NCBI RefSeq assembly: GCF_002939185.1
Contig: NZ_POVL01000013.1
Span: 1 to 64,000, forward strand
Direction: 5' to 3'
Length of the DNA: 64,000 bases
Origin: Enterobacter sichuanensis
GTDB taxonomy: Bacteria; Pseudomonadota; Gammaproteobacteria; Enterobacterales; Enterobacteriaceae
In this document: positions 1 through 10,394 of the stretch, piece by piece
Position numbering within the stretch: the first letter of the stretch is position 1
How the letters are laid out: the number at the start of each line of letters is the position of its first letter
Notes under the pieces: model-generated
Databases searched by the model: none
The model's input: the letters and a program-made list of their open reading frames with translations, nothing else
Told to the model about the DNA's origin: nothing
Position numbers and translations under genes: made by a program

Positions 1-9
1 ATATCTCTC

Positions 10-102
10 GCTATCATCATTAACTTTATTTATTACCGTCATTCAGTTTTGAATGTCTGTTTATCCCTAATTCAACCGGATGCTTCGCATTCGGTTTTTT
101 TT
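10..102 (+). ncRNA. micF: MicF antisense small RNA
   Basis: About 93 nt that match my memory of E. coli MicF almost base for base. The 5' part pairs with the ompF leader, and the 3' end is a short hairpin (CCGGATGC...GCATTCGG) followed by a T9 run at 94-102, which acts as Rho-independent terminator. MicF blocks ompF translation under high osmolarity, heat or redox stress. It normally lies between ompC, which would be just left of the window on the opposite strand, and rcsD, exactly as here. Its promoter lies at or beyond the window edge. Confidence 0.92.
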
Positions 103-426
103 TACCTTTCTTTACGTAACCTTTCTTTTTTTGTGCTACCGCCGCGTAATTGTAACGACTATTAACTAAACGTCCGCCGGATCGCTGTCGAAAGCCCGTA
201 ATTGTCGAAAAACTTAATTTCTTGTTAATTCGTGCTATTTGCCGACTGGTGATGCGCCATATTTGTACGACTCTGACGACTTTGTACATGTCTGGAGCCC
301 GTCTGGCGACGATATTGTCCGTTGAAAAAGTCGCCTGTTCCAGGACAGTGGCGCTGGAAATTCAGTTATTACCCTTTATACTGCCCTATCGCCACAGAGC
401 ACGACCATAACGGGTTAAAGATATCA
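103..426. other. micF-rcsD intergenic region
   Basis: This 324-base gene-free stretch holds the upstream region of rcsD. It contains short open frames on both strands (26-289 minus, 222-410 plus) with no recognisable product and low-complexity lysine- or arginine-rich translations. I could not assign a convincing -35/-10 pair, and no terminator other than that of micF is visible. Confidence 0.5.
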
Positions 427-3099
427 ATGAGTCAGACTGAAACTACCGCCCCGAGCAAATTCTCCCTCCTTCCCGGGAGCATCACCCGTTTCTTTCTTCT
501 TTTGATCGTTGTGCTGTTAGTCACAATGGGCGTTATGGTCCAGAGCGCGGTGAACGCCTGGCTGAAGGATAAGAGCTATCAGGTCGTTGATATCACCCAC
601 GCCGTACACAAGCGCATTGATACCTGGCGCTACGCCACCTGGCAGATTTACGACAACATCGCGGCAGCACCGGCCTCGTCATCCGGCGACGGACTTCAGG
701 AGACGCGGCTTAAGCAGGATGTCTATTATCTTGAGAAACCGCAGCGTAAGACCGAAGCGCTTATTTTTGGCTCTCACGACAGCGCCACACTTGAGATGAC
801 GCAGCGAATTTCAACCTATCTGGATACCCTCTGGGGCGCCGAGACGGTGCCGTGGTCGATGTACTACCTGAACGGTCAGGACAACAGCATGATCCTGATT
901 TCGACCCTGCCGTTAAAAGATCTCTCGTCCGGGTTTAAAGAGACAACCGTGGGCAGCATTGTTGATTCCCGCCGCGCTGAGATGCTGCAGCAGGCGAACG
1001 CCCTCGATGAACGGGAAAGCTTCTCGTCCCTGCGTCGGCTGGCCTGGCAAAATGGCCACTATTTTACCCTGCGTACCACCTTTAACCAGCCGGGGCATCT
1101 GGCAACGGTCGTGGCCTTCGATTTACCGATTAATGATTTAATCCCGCCGGACATGCCGCTCGACAGCTTCCGTCTGGAGCCAGACAACAGTACCCAGAAT
1201 ATGCGTTCGGCACCTGATAAAGAGGCCGCAGAGAGCGTATCGATCTCCTTTAATGGCTCGAAAATAGAGATTGCCTCGTCGCTGAACTCGACCGGCATGC
1301 GTCTGGTGTGGCAGGTGCCGTTTGGCACCCTGCTGCTTGATACCCTGCAAAATATCCTCTTGCCTCTGCTGCTGAATATTGGCCTGCTGGCGCTGGCCCT
1401 GTTTGGCTACAGCACGTTTCGTTTCCATCCAGGGCGCCAGAGCGACGCTTCTGCGGTTCCGGCCGGAACCAGCAATGAGCTGCGCGTACTCCGCGCGCTG
1501 AATGAAGAGATTATTTCCGTACTGCCGCTTGGGGTGCTCGTTCATGATCAGGAGGCGAACCGTACGGTGATGAGCAATAAAATTGCCGATCATCTGCTGC
1601 CGCATCTTAATCTGCAGAACATCACCACCATGGCGGATCAGCATCAGGGCGTCATTCAGGCCACCATAAATAATGAACTGTACGAGATCCGTCAGTTCCG
1701 CAGCCAGGTCGCCTCCCGCACGCAGATCTTCATCATCCGCGATCAGGACAGGGAAGTGCTGGTGAATAAAAAGCTCAAGCAGGCGCAAAGGCTGTATGAG
1801 AAAAACCAGCAGGGACGTGCCGCCTTTATGCAAAACATCGGCGATGCCTTCAAGCAGCCGTTAAGGGCGCTGGCAAGCCAGGCGGCGGCGTTGAACACGT
1901 CTGAAAGTCATCAGCTTGCCTGCCAGGCCGACTCGCTGGTGCGTATGGTCGATGAGATCCAGCTGGCGAACATGCTGGAGAATGATTTCTGGAAGGGAAC
2001 GCCAACCCTCTTCTCCATCCAGGATCTGATCGATGAAGTGGTTCCGGAAGTTCTGCCCGTGATTAAGCGGAAAGGGCTGCAGCTGCTGATCAATAACCAT
2101 TTGTCCGCGAATGACGAACGCCATGGCGATCGAGAAGCGCTGCGTCGCATTCTGTTGATGATAATTCAATATGCCGTCACCACCACGCAGATCGGCAAGA
2201 TCACCCTGGAAGTGAATACAGACGAGTCGGCTGAGGATCGCCTGACGTTCCGCATTCTGGACACCGGGGAAGGTGTCACAACAAGTGAAATTGATAATCT
2301 CCACTTCCCGTTCCTGAATGACACACAAAGCGATCGCTACGGCAAGGCCAATGCCCTGACCTTCTGGCTGTGCGACCAGCTGGCACGTAAGCTTGGCGGC
2401 CACCTGAATATTAAAGCCCGCGAATCCCTCGGCACCCGTTATTCTCTGCACGTGAAAATGGCCGCCAATCCGCAGGAAGAAGACGAAGAACGTCTGCTGG
2501 ATGATGTCGTGGTGATGGTTGATGTGACCTCAAATGAGATCCGCAATATAGTGGTTCGTCAGCTGGAAAACTGGGGTGCGGCCTGCATCACGCCGGATGA
2601 AAGACTTGCAAGTCAAGAATTTGATCTGTTTTTAACGGATAATCCGTCTAATCTTACTGCCTCAGGCTTGCTTTTAAGCGATGATGAGTCAGGCGTGCGA
2701 AAAATCGGCCCAGGCCAGTTGCGCGTCAACTTTAATATAAGCAATGCGATGCAGGAAGCTGTACTACAACTAATAGAAGAGCAACTGGCGCAGGAAGAGA
2801 TAGCGGAATCACCGTTAGGCGGCAATGAAAATGCCGAGCTTCACGCCAGCGGATACTATTCACTCTTTGTTGATACAGTACCAGATGATGTTAAGCGGTT
2901 GTATACTGAGTCCGCTGCGAATGATTTTGCAGCGCTGGCACAGACAGCACACCGGCTTAAAGGGGTGTTTGCCATGCTTAATCTGGTTCCCGGCAAGCAG
3001 TTATGTGAAACGCTGGAACATCTAATTCGTGAGAAAGATGCCTCTGGCATTGAAAAATACATCAGCGACATTGACGCCTACGTCAAAAGCTTGCTGTAG
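427..3099 (+). CDS. rcsD: RcsD, histidine phosphotransfer protein of the Rcs phosphorelay
   Basis: RcsD is the inner-membrane intermediate that passes phosphate from RcsC to RcsB. The chosen ATG gives 890 aa, the E. coli length, beginning MSQTETTAPSKFSLLPG. The open frame extends 35 codons upstream to 322, but that part does not look like RcsD. TM helices lie near residues 20-40 and 310-335 and flank a periplasmic domain. A degenerate kinase-like region follows, without the conserved phospho-His of true kinases. The C-terminal Hpt domain has the phosphoacceptor His842 in AHRLKGVF. rcsB follows after 16 bases, so the two are probably partly co-transcribed, although E. coli rcsB also has a promoter inside rcsD. 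Confidence 0.97.
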   Translation: MSQTETTAPSKFSLLPGSITRFFLLLIVVLLVTMGVMVQSAVNAWLKDKSYQVVDITHAVHKRIDTWRYATWQIYDNIAAAPASSSGDGLQETRLKQDVYYLEKPQRKTEALIFGSHDSATLEMTQRISTYLDTLWGAETVPWSMYYLNGQDNSMILISTLPLKDLSSGFKETTVGSIVDSRRAEMLQQANALDERESFSSLRRLAWQNGHYFTLRTTFNQPGHLATVVAFDLPINDLIPPDMPLDSFRLEPDNSTQNMRSAPDKEAAESVSISFNGSKIEIASSLNSTGMRLVWQVPFGTLLLDTLQNILLPLLLNIGLLALALFGYSTFRFHPGRQSDASAVPAGTSNELRVLRALNEEIISVLPLGVLVHDQEANRTVMSNKIADHLLPHLNLQNITTMADQHQGVIQATINNELYEIRQFRSQVASRTQIFIIRDQDREVLVNKKLKQAQRLYEKNQQGRAAFMQNIGDAFKQPLRALASQAAALNTSESHQLACQADSLVRMVDEIQLANMLENDFWKGTPTLFSIQDLIDEVVPEVLPVIKRKGLQLLINNHLSANDERHGDREALRRILLMIIQYAVTTTQIGKITLEVNTDESAEDRLTFRILDTGEGVTTSEIDNLHFPFLNDTQSDRYGKANALTFWLCDQLARKLGGHLNIKARESLGTRYSLHVKMAANPQEEDEERLLDDVVVMVDVTSNEIRNIVVRQLENWGAACITPDERLASQEFDLFLTDNPSNLTASGLLLSDDESGVRKIGPGQLRVNFNISNAMQEAVLQLIEEQLAQEEIAESPLGGNENAELHASGYYSLFVDTVPDDVKRLYTESAANDFAALAQTAHRLKGVFAMLNLVPGKQLCETLEHLIREKDASGIEKYISDIDAYVKSLL

Positions 3100-3115
3100 C
3101 AAGGTAGCCTAATAC

Positions 3116-3766
3116 ATGAACAATATGAACGTAATTATTGCCGATGACCATCCGATTGTACTGTTCGGTATTCGCAAATCACTTGAACAGATCGAGTGGG
3201 TGAATGTAGTCGGTGAATTTGAAGACTCTACAGCACTGATCAATAACCTCCCAAAGCTTGATGCACACGTGCTCATTACCGATCTCTCCATGCCCGGAGA
3301 CAAGTACGGTGATGGCATCACGCTCATCAAATATATTAAGCGTCACTTCCCGGACATCTCGATCATCGTTCTGACCATGAACAACAACCCGGCGATCCTG
3401 AGCGCCGTGCTGGATCTGGATATCGAAGGGATTGTGCTGAAACAAGGCGCACCGACCGATCTGCCAAAAGCGCTCGCCGCGCTGCAGAAAGGCAAGAAGT
3501 TCACCCCTGAGAGCGTCTCTCGTCTGCTGGAAAAAATCAGCGCGGGCGGCTACGGTGACAAACGACTGTCGCCAAAAGAGAGCGAAGTTCTGCGCCTGTT
3601 TGCAGAAGGTTTCCTGGTGACCGAGATCGCCAAGAAACTGAACCGCAGTATTAAAACCATCAGCAGCCAAAAGAAATCAGCAATGATGAAACTGGGCGTG
3701 GACAATGATATTGCTCTGCTGAACTATCTCTCCTCCGTTACGCTGAGCGCAACGGACAAGGATTGA
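3116..3766 (+). CDS. rcsB: RcsB, response regulator of the Rcs phosphorelay
   Basis: A 216 aa NarL/FixJ-type regulator, nearly identical to E. coli RcsB. The N-terminal receiver has the acidic pair Asp10/Asp11 and phosphoacceptor Asp56 in LITDLSMPG. The C-terminal LuxR-type helix-turn-helix covers about residues 145-205 (LSPKESEVLRLFAEG...TISSQKKSAM). It activates capsule (with RcsA), rprA and osmB and represses flagellar genes. Acetyl phosphate from the AckA-Pta pathway encoded later in this window can also phosphorylate it. A REP element and a bidirectional terminator separate it from the convergent rcsC. Confidence 0.98.
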   Translation: MNNMNVIIADDHPIVLFGIRKSLEQIEWVNVVGEFEDSTALINNLPKLDAHVLITDLSMPGDKYGDGITLIKYIKRHFPDISIIVLTMNNNPAILSAVLDLDIEGIVLKQGAPTDLPKALAALQKGKKFTPESVSRLLEKISAGGYGDKRLSPKESEVLRLFAEGFLVTEIAKKLNRSIKTISSQKKSAMMKLGVDNDIALLNYLSSVTLSATDKD

Positions 3767-3780
3767 TCCCCACTGTAAAT

Positions 3781-3849
3781 GCCGGGTGGCGCTCGCGCTT
3801 ACCCGGCCTACAGAACCCGTAGGCCCGCGCAAGCGCAGCGCCGCCGGGC
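3781..3849. repeat. REP/BIME element between rcsB and rcsC
   Basis: Two inverted REP palindromes, GCCGGGTGGCGCTCGCGCTTACCC and the opposing CGCAAGCGCAGCGCCGCCGGGC, sit back to back in the rcsB-rcsC convergent gap. This is the usual position for these extragenic palindromes, which stabilise upstream mRNA and can bind gyrase or IHF. Confidence 0.85.
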
Positions 3850-3853
3850 AAAT

Positions 3854-3880
3854 AAAAAAGGCCCTTACGGGCCTTTTTTA
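3854..3880. terminator. Bidirectional terminator of rcsB and rcsC
   Basis: A-run, GGCCC stem, TTAC loop, GGGCC stem and T-run: AAAAAAGGCCCTTACGGGCC followed by TTTTTT. It can stop transcription from both directions. The T-run overlaps the rcsC stop codon (complement of 3878-3880). Confidence 0.85.
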
Positions 3881-6724
3881 TATTCTGGTTTTTCGTACCC
3901 GGTCTGCGTAAATCGACAGTGTCTGCTTCAGCACGTCCAGCGTCACCGGCTTCGACAGACAGCTGTCCATGCCTGACTCCAGACAGCGCTGCTTCTCCTC
4001 GGCCAGCGCATTCGCCGTGACGCCCACCACCGGCAACGTCAGGCCAAGCTGTCGGATGCGCTGCGTCAGGCGGTAGCCATCCATGTTCGGCATGTTGACG
4101 TCGCTAAGGACGATATCAATGTGATTTTTACTCAGCACATTCAGCGCATCCACGCCGTCATTCGCGGTTTTGCACTGGTAGCCAAGCGATCCGAGCTGGT
4201 CAGCCAGCAGGCGGCGGTTAATCGGATGGTCATCCACCACCAGAATCATCATATCGTCATTCACCGACGCCAGCGCCTCCGGTGAGGGCAACCCGCCCGC
4301 GCTGTCGCTCTCTTCCAGCTGTACCTTGTAGATCCGCGCCAGCAGGCTCAACAGCTCATGCGGCGTTGCGACACTGTGTACCCACTCCCCTGGCGCACGT
4401 TCAACCGGGATGCCAATGTGGCGACGACAGAACATCACCACGCCTCTTCCCTGCCACGGCTGTTCCAGCATCTCGTCGGTAATCAGCACATCGTCGACGT
4501 CCGGCGTCTGGCCTTCATAACCCGAGACCCGCACGCCACTGTGGGTCAGCAGTGCCGTCAGATAATCATTCAGCGAGGCATTGTGCACCGCGAGCCAGCA
4601 GCGCTTATCGCTGAGCCCGTCAACCGTCGCTTTCGCCGGATACTGCGCCGAATAGAGCGGAATACGGATGGTGAACTGGCTACCCATGCCGGGCTCGGTA
4701 TCCACCGAGATATCGCCGTCCATCATGCTGACGAGTTTCTCACAAATCGCCAGCCCCAGTCCGGTGCCCTGGAAGTTACGCTGCACGCCGGTCCCCACCT
4801 GGAAGAACGGGTCAAACAGACGAACCACCTCCTTCGCCGGGATGCCCACCCCCGTGTCGCGCACGCGGATGCTCAGGTAATCCCCCGCCCGGCGGACGTG
4901 CAACACAATGCAGCCGATATCGGTGAATTTAATGGCGTTGCTGAGCAGGTTAGAGATAACCTGCTGCAGACGCATCGGATCGCCGTGCAGCGTCAGCGGT
5001 ACATCCGGTTCGATAAAGCAGTAAAGCCCCAGCTGTTTACGCACCACCAGCGGCAGATAGTTGGCGCTGATATGGTTCATAACCTCGCGCGGTGAGAACT
5101 CCCGCGGTTCGATTTTTAGCTGCTCAGATTCAATTTTAGAGAAGTCGAGAATATCGCTAATGATTTTCAGCAGCAGACTGGAGGAGTTGTTCATCGCCGT
5201 CACCAGCCTGTCGACCCCTTTCGGCAGCTCTTTCGTCTGCAGCAGATCGAGGTTACCGATAATCCCGTACAGCGGCGTGCGCAGCTCGTGGCTGACCGTC
5301 GCAAGGAACATCGATTTCGACTGGCTGGCCTGCTCGGCAGCCTGGGCCATCTCCTGCAACGACTCTTCCATCTTCACGCGGGCGGAGACATCCACCAGCA
5401 CGCAAATCGCCACGTTTTCATTGCGATAGCGGGAATGGACAAAGCTGATCTGCAGGTTGGTATGGGTACTGGTGAGCACGTCGACAAAGTTAACCTGCTG
5501 ACCGCAGATAATCTGCGTCAACCGCTGCCGGTCCTCATGTGTCAGCATATTCAGGTAGTTATGCGCCAGCTCGTTACTCAGAATATTTGTCCCGTCCTGG
5601 GTACGCAGAATGCAGATCCCCACCGGGGCAGAGGCAACAATCTTACGGTTAAACTGCTCGTGCTCCTCCAGTCGCTGGGCGTCGCTTTCGGCGGGAATAA
5701 AGATCTTTCGCTCATACATGCGTGCCAGGGTAAACAGCGCGCCACCCGCCAGCAGGTTCAGCAGAATGGCATTCATGATAAGAATGCGTATCCGCTCGAG
5801 CACCATGTCCACCGGCAGCGAATAGACAATACTCAGCGAAGAAGGCGGCAGACTTTTCTTCAGCACCAGCTCGCGGAAGCCTGAGGTATAACCAAACCAT
5901 GACCGCTCCTGCATCCATTGCGGTTCAACGTTTAAACGGTTATCGGGTCCGGCAAGGGAGATCAGCTGATGACCGTTTTCATCCAGAATGGTCACCCCCA
6001 TGGGCAGGCTACCCGGGGTAAAGAAGTTTTCCATGCGAATGGTCTGCTCAATCCCCAGCAGTGCCTGCAGGCGATTGCCGAGATAGACCGGGGTCAGGGC
6101 GTAGAAATAGCCCACGCCCGTACGCGGGCCCTGGCTAACCCAGAAGATGTTATTCCCGCGCTCGTCCTGCGGCGCATTGCGATATTTCACGATGCGTTCA
6201 TGCAGGCTTTTCAGCGCATCATCACGCTCAACGGGCACATCGCGCAGACCAAAATCCGCCATGCAGAGATTTTCACTGCCAATCAGGAATACGCGGTTCA
6301 GGTCATAGGCGGCGGAGAAATTATCACGCCAGTAACGCATGAACCAGGCAAGTGATTCCAGCGACCCGCGCCAGGTGTTGCTCAGCGTGGAACAATCGGA
6401 ATCCGGAAACAGGGGCTGGAAGTCCGGGACTTCGGTTTTATCACTCCGGCCGCGAAGCGCAAGAATACCGTTTTCCGCCGTGAGGCGATTTTCGGCAATA
6501 TACTTCAGCTCCTTCATCACGTCAGACGTTCGCTGAATGTAGCGCTGGGCCTGGTCGGAGCTTAAATTAAACTCCTGGCGGATCTCCGCTTCTTTCTGGT
6601 GCAGCGCGTTAACGATGTAAAACACCGAGAACAGGGCCACCAGCAGCCAAAGCAGGAGCGCCAGCGCCCGAAACAGATAGCGAGAAACTTTCAGCGTAGT
6701 ACGAAAGGAGACGAGGTATTTCAA
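3878..6724 (-). CDS. rcsC: RcsC, hybrid sensor histidine kinase of the Rcs phosphorelay
   Basis: 948 aa against 949 in E. coli. An N-terminal TM helix near residues 20-40 is followed by a periplasmic domain, a second TM near 310-335 and a cytoplasmic part. HisKA carries the phospho-His in TVSHELRTPLYG (about residue 479). The HATPase domain has the boxes DTGVGIP and GTGLGLAI. An ABL linker domain follows, then a C-terminal receiver with Asp875 in LSDVNMPNMDG. It autophosphorylates and, when the lipoprotein RcsF relieves IgaA inhibition, passes phosphate to RcsD and RcsB. It runs convergent to rcsDB. In E. coli the ato genes lie between rcsC and gyrA; here gyrA ends only 135 bases from the rcsC start. 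Confidence 0.97.
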   Translation of the reverse strand: MKYLVSFRTTLKVSRYLFRALALLLWLLVALFSVFYIVNALHQKEAEIRQEFNLSSDQAQRYIQRTSDVMKELKYIAENRLTAENGILALRGRSDKTEVPDFQPLFPDSDCSTLSNTWRGSLESLAWFMRYWRDNFSAAYDLNRVFLIGSENLCMADFGLRDVPVERDDALKSLHERIVKYRNAPQDERGNNIFWVSQGPRTGVGYFYALTPVYLGNRLQALLGIEQTIRMENFFTPGSLPMGVTILDENGHQLISLAGPDNRLNVEPQWMQERSWFGYTSGFRELVLKKSLPPSSLSIVYSLPVDMVLERIRILIMNAILLNLLAGGALFTLARMYERKIFIPAESDAQRLEEHEQFNRKIVASAPVGICILRTQDGTNILSNELAHNYLNMLTHEDRQRLTQIICGQQVNFVDVLTSTHTNLQISFVHSRYRNENVAICVLVDVSARVKMEESLQEMAQAAEQASQSKSMFLATVSHELRTPLYGIIGNLDLLQTKELPKGVDRLVTAMNNSSSLLLKIISDILDFSKIESEQLKIEPREFSPREVMNHISANYLPLVVRKQLGLYCFIEPDVPLTLHGDPMRLQQVISNLLSNAIKFTDIGCIVLHVRRAGDYLSIRVRDTGVGIPAKEVVRLFDPFFQVGTGVQRNFQGTGLGLAICEKLVSMMDGDISVDTEPGMGSQFTIRIPLYSAQYPAKATVDGLSDKRCWLAVHNASLNDYLTALLTHSGVRVSGYEGQTPDVDDVLITDEMLEQPWQGRGVVMFCRRHIGIPVERAPGEWVHSVATPHELLSLLARIYKVQLEESDSAGGLPSPEALASVNDDMMILVVDDHPINRRLLADQLGSLGYQCKTANDGVDALNVLSKNHIDIVLSDVNMPNMDGYRLTQRIRQLGLTLPVVGVTANALAEEKQRCLESGMDSCLSKPVTLDVLKQTLSIYADRVRKTRI

Positions 6725-6820
6725 AGGGGCGAGGCTCCGCCGTCGGGGTCAAAAGAATGTGGTTAAGGTAGCGGTAAACGCGCCAGGTCGCAACGTTGAC
6801 TTATCTGCTTGTGCAAAAGA

Positions 6821-6847
6821 AAAGGGCCGGAATCCGGCCCTTTTTTG
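6821..6847. terminator. Terminator of gyrA
   Basis: Perfect 7-bp stem GGGCCGG/CCGGCCC with loop AAT, flanked by A-rich sequence on the left and T6 on the right. In the gyrA direction (minus) the stem is followed by TTTTCTTTTG. It lies 13 bases beyond the gyrA stop and upstream of rcsC, so it insulates the two genes. Confidence 0.85.
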
Positions 6848-6859
6848 CATCAGGAGACA

Positions 6860-9496
6860 TTACTCGTCAGCGTCGTCCGCTGCATCATCATCGGTGTCGG
6901 CTTCCGGCGCGATATCATCATCACCTTCCGCGACGCTACCGTCGATGGAGTCGAGCTCTTCGTCATCCACTGGTTCAGCAACGCGCTGCAGACCTACCAC
7001 GTTTTCATCTTCCGCAGTGCGGATGAGGATCACACCCTGGGTGTTACGACCCACGACGCTGATCTCAGAAACGCGAGTACGCACCAGCGTACCGGCATCG
7101 GTGATCATCATGATCTGATCCGCGTCGTCTACCTGCACCGCGCCAACAACGGAACCGTTGCGCTCGGTCACCTTGATAGAGATAACGCCCTGCGTGCCGC
7201 GAGACTTGGTTGGGTATTCCCCTTCCGCCGTACGTTTACCGTAACCATTCTGCGTGACGGTCAGGATGGCTCCTTCACCGCGCGGAATGATCAGCGAAAC
7301 GACGCTGTCTTCGCCCGCCAGCTTGATACCGCGAACGCCCGTCGCGGTACGGCCCATTGCGCGAACGGCGTCTTCTTTGAAGCGCACCACTTTACCGGCG
7401 GCTGAGAAGAGCATGACTTCATCGGAGCCCGAGGTCAGATCGACGCCAATCAGCTCGTCGCCTTCGTTCAGGTTCACCGCGATGATACCGGCAGAGCGTG
7501 GACGGCTGAATTCGGTCAGCGCGGTTTTCTTCACGGTACCGCTGGCGGTCGCCATAAAGACGTTCACACCCTCTTCGTACTCGCGTACCGGCAGAATGGC
7601 GGTGATACGTTCGTTCGCTTCCAGCGGCAGCAGGTTTACGATTGGACGACCACGTGCGCCACGGCTCGCTTCCGGCAACTGATAGACTTTCATCCAGTAC
7701 AGACGACCCCGGCTGGAGAAGCAGAGGATCGTGTCATGGGTGTTCGCCACCAGCAGACGGTCAATAAAGTCTTCTTCTTTAATACGTGCCGCAGATTTGC
7801 CCTTGCCGCCACGACGCTGTGCTTCGTAGTCGGTCAACGGCTGATACTTCACGTAGCCCTGGTGAGACAGGGTCACAACAACGTCTTCCTGGTTGATCAG
7901 GTCTTCGATGTTGATGTCCGCGCTGTTGGCGGTGATTTCGGTGCGACGCTCATCGCCGAACTGATCGCGGACCAGCTCCAGCTCTTCACGGATCACTTCC
8001 ATCAGGCGCTCTGCGCTGCCCAGGATGTGCAGCAGCTCGGCAATCTGCTCCAGCAGCTCTTTATATTCGTCGAGCAGTTTTTCATGCTCAAGGCCAGTCA
8101 GTTTCTGCAGACGCAGATCCAGAATCGCCTGGGCCTGCTGTTCAGTCAGGTAGTACTGACCGTCACGCACGCCAAACTCAGGCTCCAGCCACTCAGGACG
8201 CGCCGCGTCATCACCCGCACGCTCCAGCATCGCCGCAACGTTGCCCAGATCCCAGGGACGGGAAATCAGCGCGGTTTTCGCTTCCGCCGGGGTTGGCGCG
8301 CGACGGATCAGCTCGATGATCGGGTCGATGTTGGCCAGCGCAACCGCCAGCGCTTCAAGAATGTGGGCACGGTCACGCGCTTTGCGCAGTTCAAAGATGG
8401 TACGGCGGGTCACCACTTCACGACGGTGACGCACGAACGCGCTCAGGATCTCTTTCAGGTTCATGATCTTCGGCTGACCATGGTGCAGTGCAACCATGTT
8501 GATACCGAAGGAGACCTGAAGCTGAGTCTGGGAGTACAGATTGTTCAGCACAACCTCACCCACCGCGTCGCGTTTAATTTCAATCACGATGCGCATCCCG
8601 TCTTTATCAGACTCGTCACGCAGCGCGCTGATGCCTTCAACGCGTTTTTCTTTTACCAGCTCGGCGATTTTCTCTATCAGTCGCGCTTTGTTCACCTGAT
8701 ACGGGATCTCGTGAACAATGATGGTTTCGCGGCCGGTTTTGGCGTCCGCTTCCACTTCAGCGCGGGCACGGATGTAGATCTTGCCGCGACCGGTACGGTA
8801 CGCTTCTTCGATACCGCGACGACCGTTGATGATCGCCGCCGTCGGGAAGTCCGGGCCCGGGATGTGTTCCATCAGCCCTTCAATGCTGATGTCTTCATCG
8901 TCGATATAGGCCAGGCAGCCGTTGATCACTTCCGTGATGTTGTGCGGCGGAATGTTGGTTGCCATACCTACGGCGATACCAGACGAACCGTTGACCAGCA
9001 GGTTAGGGATTTTCGTTGGCATAACGTCAGGAATTTTTTCCGTGCCGTCGTAGTTATCAACGAAATCAACCGTCTCTTTTTCCAGGTCGGCCATCAGCTC
9101 ATGGGCAATCTTCGCCAGACGGATTTCCGTATAACGCATTGCCGCGGCGGAGTCGCCGTCGATAGAACCAAAGTTACCCTGACCATCTACCAGCATGTAA
9201 CGCAGCGAGAATGGCTGCGCCATACGGACGATAGTGTCGTACACCGCGGAATCACCATGGGGATGGTATTTACCGATTACGTCACCAACGACACGGGCAG
9301 ATTTTTTGTAGGCTTTATTCCAGTCATTGCCCAATACGTTCATGGCGTATAGTACGCGACGGTGTACCGGCTTCAGGCCATCGCGGACGTCCGGCAGCGC
9401 ACGGCCAACAATGACCGACATCGCATAGTCCAGATAGGAGCTCTTCAGCTCTTCCTCGATGTTAACCGGTGTAATTTCTCTCGCAAGGTCGCTCAT
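6860..9496 (-). CDS. gyrA: DNA gyrase subunit A
   Basis: GyrA is the DNA-cleaving subunit of the A2B2 gyrase that introduces negative supercoils and is the main quinolone target. The 878 aa protein (875 in E. coli) has the catalytic Tyr122 in MRYTEIRL. The quinolone-determining region is [10 protein letters not shown], with Ser83 and Asp87 unaltered, so this is a quinolone-sensitive allele as far as gyrA goes. The GyrA box QRRGGKG (about residues 560-566), needed for DNA wrapping, and the beta-pinwheel C-terminal domain are intact. A very acidic tail rich in Asp closes the protein. The gene is single and diverges from ubiG. Confidence 0.99.
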   Translation of the reverse strand: MSDLAREITPVNIEEELKSSYLDYAMSVIVGRALPDVRDGLKPVHRRVLYAMNVLGNDWNKAYKKSARVVGDVIGKYHPHGDSAVYDTIVRMAQPFSLRYMLVDGQGNFGSIDGDSAAAMRYTEIRLAKIAHELMADLEKETVDFVDNYDGTEKIPDVMPTKIPNLLVNGSSGIAVGMATNIPPHNITEVINGCLAYIDDEDISIEGLMEHIPGPDFPTAAIINGRRGIEEAYRTGRGKIYIRARAEVEADAKTGRETIIVHEIPYQVNKARLIEKIAELVKEKRVEGISALRDESDKDGMRIVIEIKRDAVGEVVLNNLYSQTQLQVSFGINMVALHHGQPKIMNLKEILSAFVRHRREVVTRRTIFELRKARDRAHILEALAVALANIDPIIELIRRAPTPAEAKTALISRPWDLGNVAAMLERAGDDAARPEWLEPEFGVRDGQYYLTEQQAQAILDLRLQKLTGLEHEKLLDEYKELLEQIAELLHILGSAERLMEVIREELELVRDQFGDERRTEITANSADINIEDLINQEDVVVTLSHQGYVKYQPLTDYEAQRRGGKGKSAARIKEEDFIDRLLVANTHDTILCFSSRGRLYWMKVYQLPEASRGARGRPIVNLLPLEANERITAILPVREYEEGVNVFMATASGTVKKTALTEFSRPRSAGIIAVNLNEGDELIGVDLTSGSDEVMLFSAAGKVVRFKEDAVRAMGRTATGVRGIKLAGEDSVVSLIIPRGEGAILTVTQNGYGKRTAEGEYPTKSRGTQGVISIKVTERNGSVVGAVQVDDADQIMMITDAGTLVRTRVSEISVVGRNTQGVILIRTAEDENVVGLQRVAEPVDDEELDSIDGSVAEGDDDIAPEADTDDDAADDADE

Positions 9497-9540
9497 CTAA
9501 CCGCTATCCCTCTACTGTATCCCGGATTCAAAGGTCGCAA

Positions 9541-9571
9541 ATTATAACACAGCCGAGGTGATACAGGTAAA
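9541..9571 (-). promoter_or_regulatory. gyrA promoter
   Basis: Reading the minus strand, a perfect -10 TATAAT (complement of 9541-9546) is preceded by TTTACC (complement of 9566-9571), 19 bases apart, or TTACCT with an 18-base spacer. The stretch resembles the E. coli gyrA promoter, which is induced by DNA relaxation and known for its unusual spacing. Confidence 0.7.
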
Positions 9572-9580
9572 CCTATACGC

Positions 9581-9608
9581 TTTATTCACCGGGATTGCCT
9601 GATATACT
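9581..9608 (+). promoter_or_regulatory. Probable ubiG promoter
   Basis: A good -10 TATACT at 9603-9608 lies 34 bases before the ubiG start codon. The -35 is poor (TTTATT at 9581-9586, spacer 16), so this is a tentative call resting on the -10 and its position between the divergent genes. Confidence 0.45.
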
Positions 9609-9642
9609 CATTCGTCTTGCTAAATAAGGAGTAAAAGCGCCC

Positions 9643-10371
9643 ATGAATGCCGAAAAATCCCCGGTGGCTCACAACGTTGACCACGAAGAGATTGCCAAAT
9701 TTGAAGCGGTGGCCTCCCGCTGGTGGGATCTCGAAGGTGAGTTCAAACCGCTGCATCGCATTAATCCGCTGCGTCTGGGCTATATCGCGGAGCGTTCCGG
9801 CGGTCTGTTCGGTAAGAAAGTGCTTGATGTCGGCTGCGGCGGCGGTATCCTGGCTGAGAGCATGGCGCGCGAAGGGGCGAACGTCACGGGTCTGGATATG
9901 GGCTTCGAGCCGTTGCAGGTTGCCCGTCTGCATGCCCTGGAGTCGGGTATTCAGGTTGAGTATGTGCAGGAAATCGTCGAGGAACACGCGGCGAAACATG
10001 CCCATCAGTACGATGTGGTGACCTGCATGGAGATGCTGGAGCACGTTCCCGATCCGCAGTCCGTGGTGCACGCCTGTGCAAAACTGGTGAAACCGGGCGG
10101 CCAGGTCTTCTTCTCGACCATCAACCGTAATGGTAAAGCCTGGCTGATGGCCGTCGTCGGTGCGGAGTATGTGCTGCGCATGGTGCCGAAAGGGACGCAC
10201 GACGCGAAGAAATTCATCAAGCCTGCGGAGTTGTTAAGCTGGGTTGACCAGACGTGGCTCAAAGAGCAGCACATTACCGGCCTGCACTACAATCCGCTGA
10301 CCAATAAATTCAAACTCGCACCGGGCGTTGATGTTAACTATATGTTGCACACGACCGCCAAAAACGACTAA
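9643..10371 (+). CDS. ubiG: UbiG, ubiquinone biosynthesis O-methyltransferase
   Basis: UbiG carries out both SAM-dependent O-methylations of ubiquinone synthesis, on a peripheral-membrane complex. The 242 aa sequence (240 in E. coli) has the class I methyltransferase glycine-rich motif [13 protein letters not shown] at about residues 60-72 and the acidic post-motif TGLDMG. The conserved stretch EMLEHVPDP, typical of UbiG/UbiE-like enzymes, follows. An AAGGAG ribosome site precedes the ATG by about 11 bases. It stands alone, divergent from gyrA and upstream of nrdA, as in E. coli. Confidence 0.98.
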   Translation: MNAEKSPVAHNVDHEEIAKFEAVASRWWDLEGEFKPLHRINPLRLGYIAERSGGLFGKKVLDVGCGGGILAESMAREGANVTGLDMGFEPLQVARLHALESGIQVEYVQEIVEEHAAKHAHQYDVVTCMEMLEHVPDPQSVVHACAKLVKPGGQVFFSTINRNGKAWLMAVVGAEYVLRMVPKGTHDAKKFIKPAELLSWVDQTWLKEQHITGLHYNPLTNKFKLAPGVDVNYMLHTTAKND

Positions 10372-10394
10372 CGTCATTCGTTATTCTTATAAAG

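Noticed and set aside
26..289. Open frame of 87 aa on the minus strand over micF and the rcsD upstream region
   Set aside because: It overlaps micF, is rich in Lys and Arg without any domain, and lies where E. coli has no gene.
322..426. 35-codon N-terminal extension of rcsD
   Set aside because: RcsD begins at 427 with the conserved SLLPGSITRFF segment and the usual length of 890 aa; the extension has no counterpart that I know.
7736..9352. 538 aa open frame antisense to gyrA
   Set aside because: Same codon-bias artefact as over other conserved genes; no ribosome site or domain.
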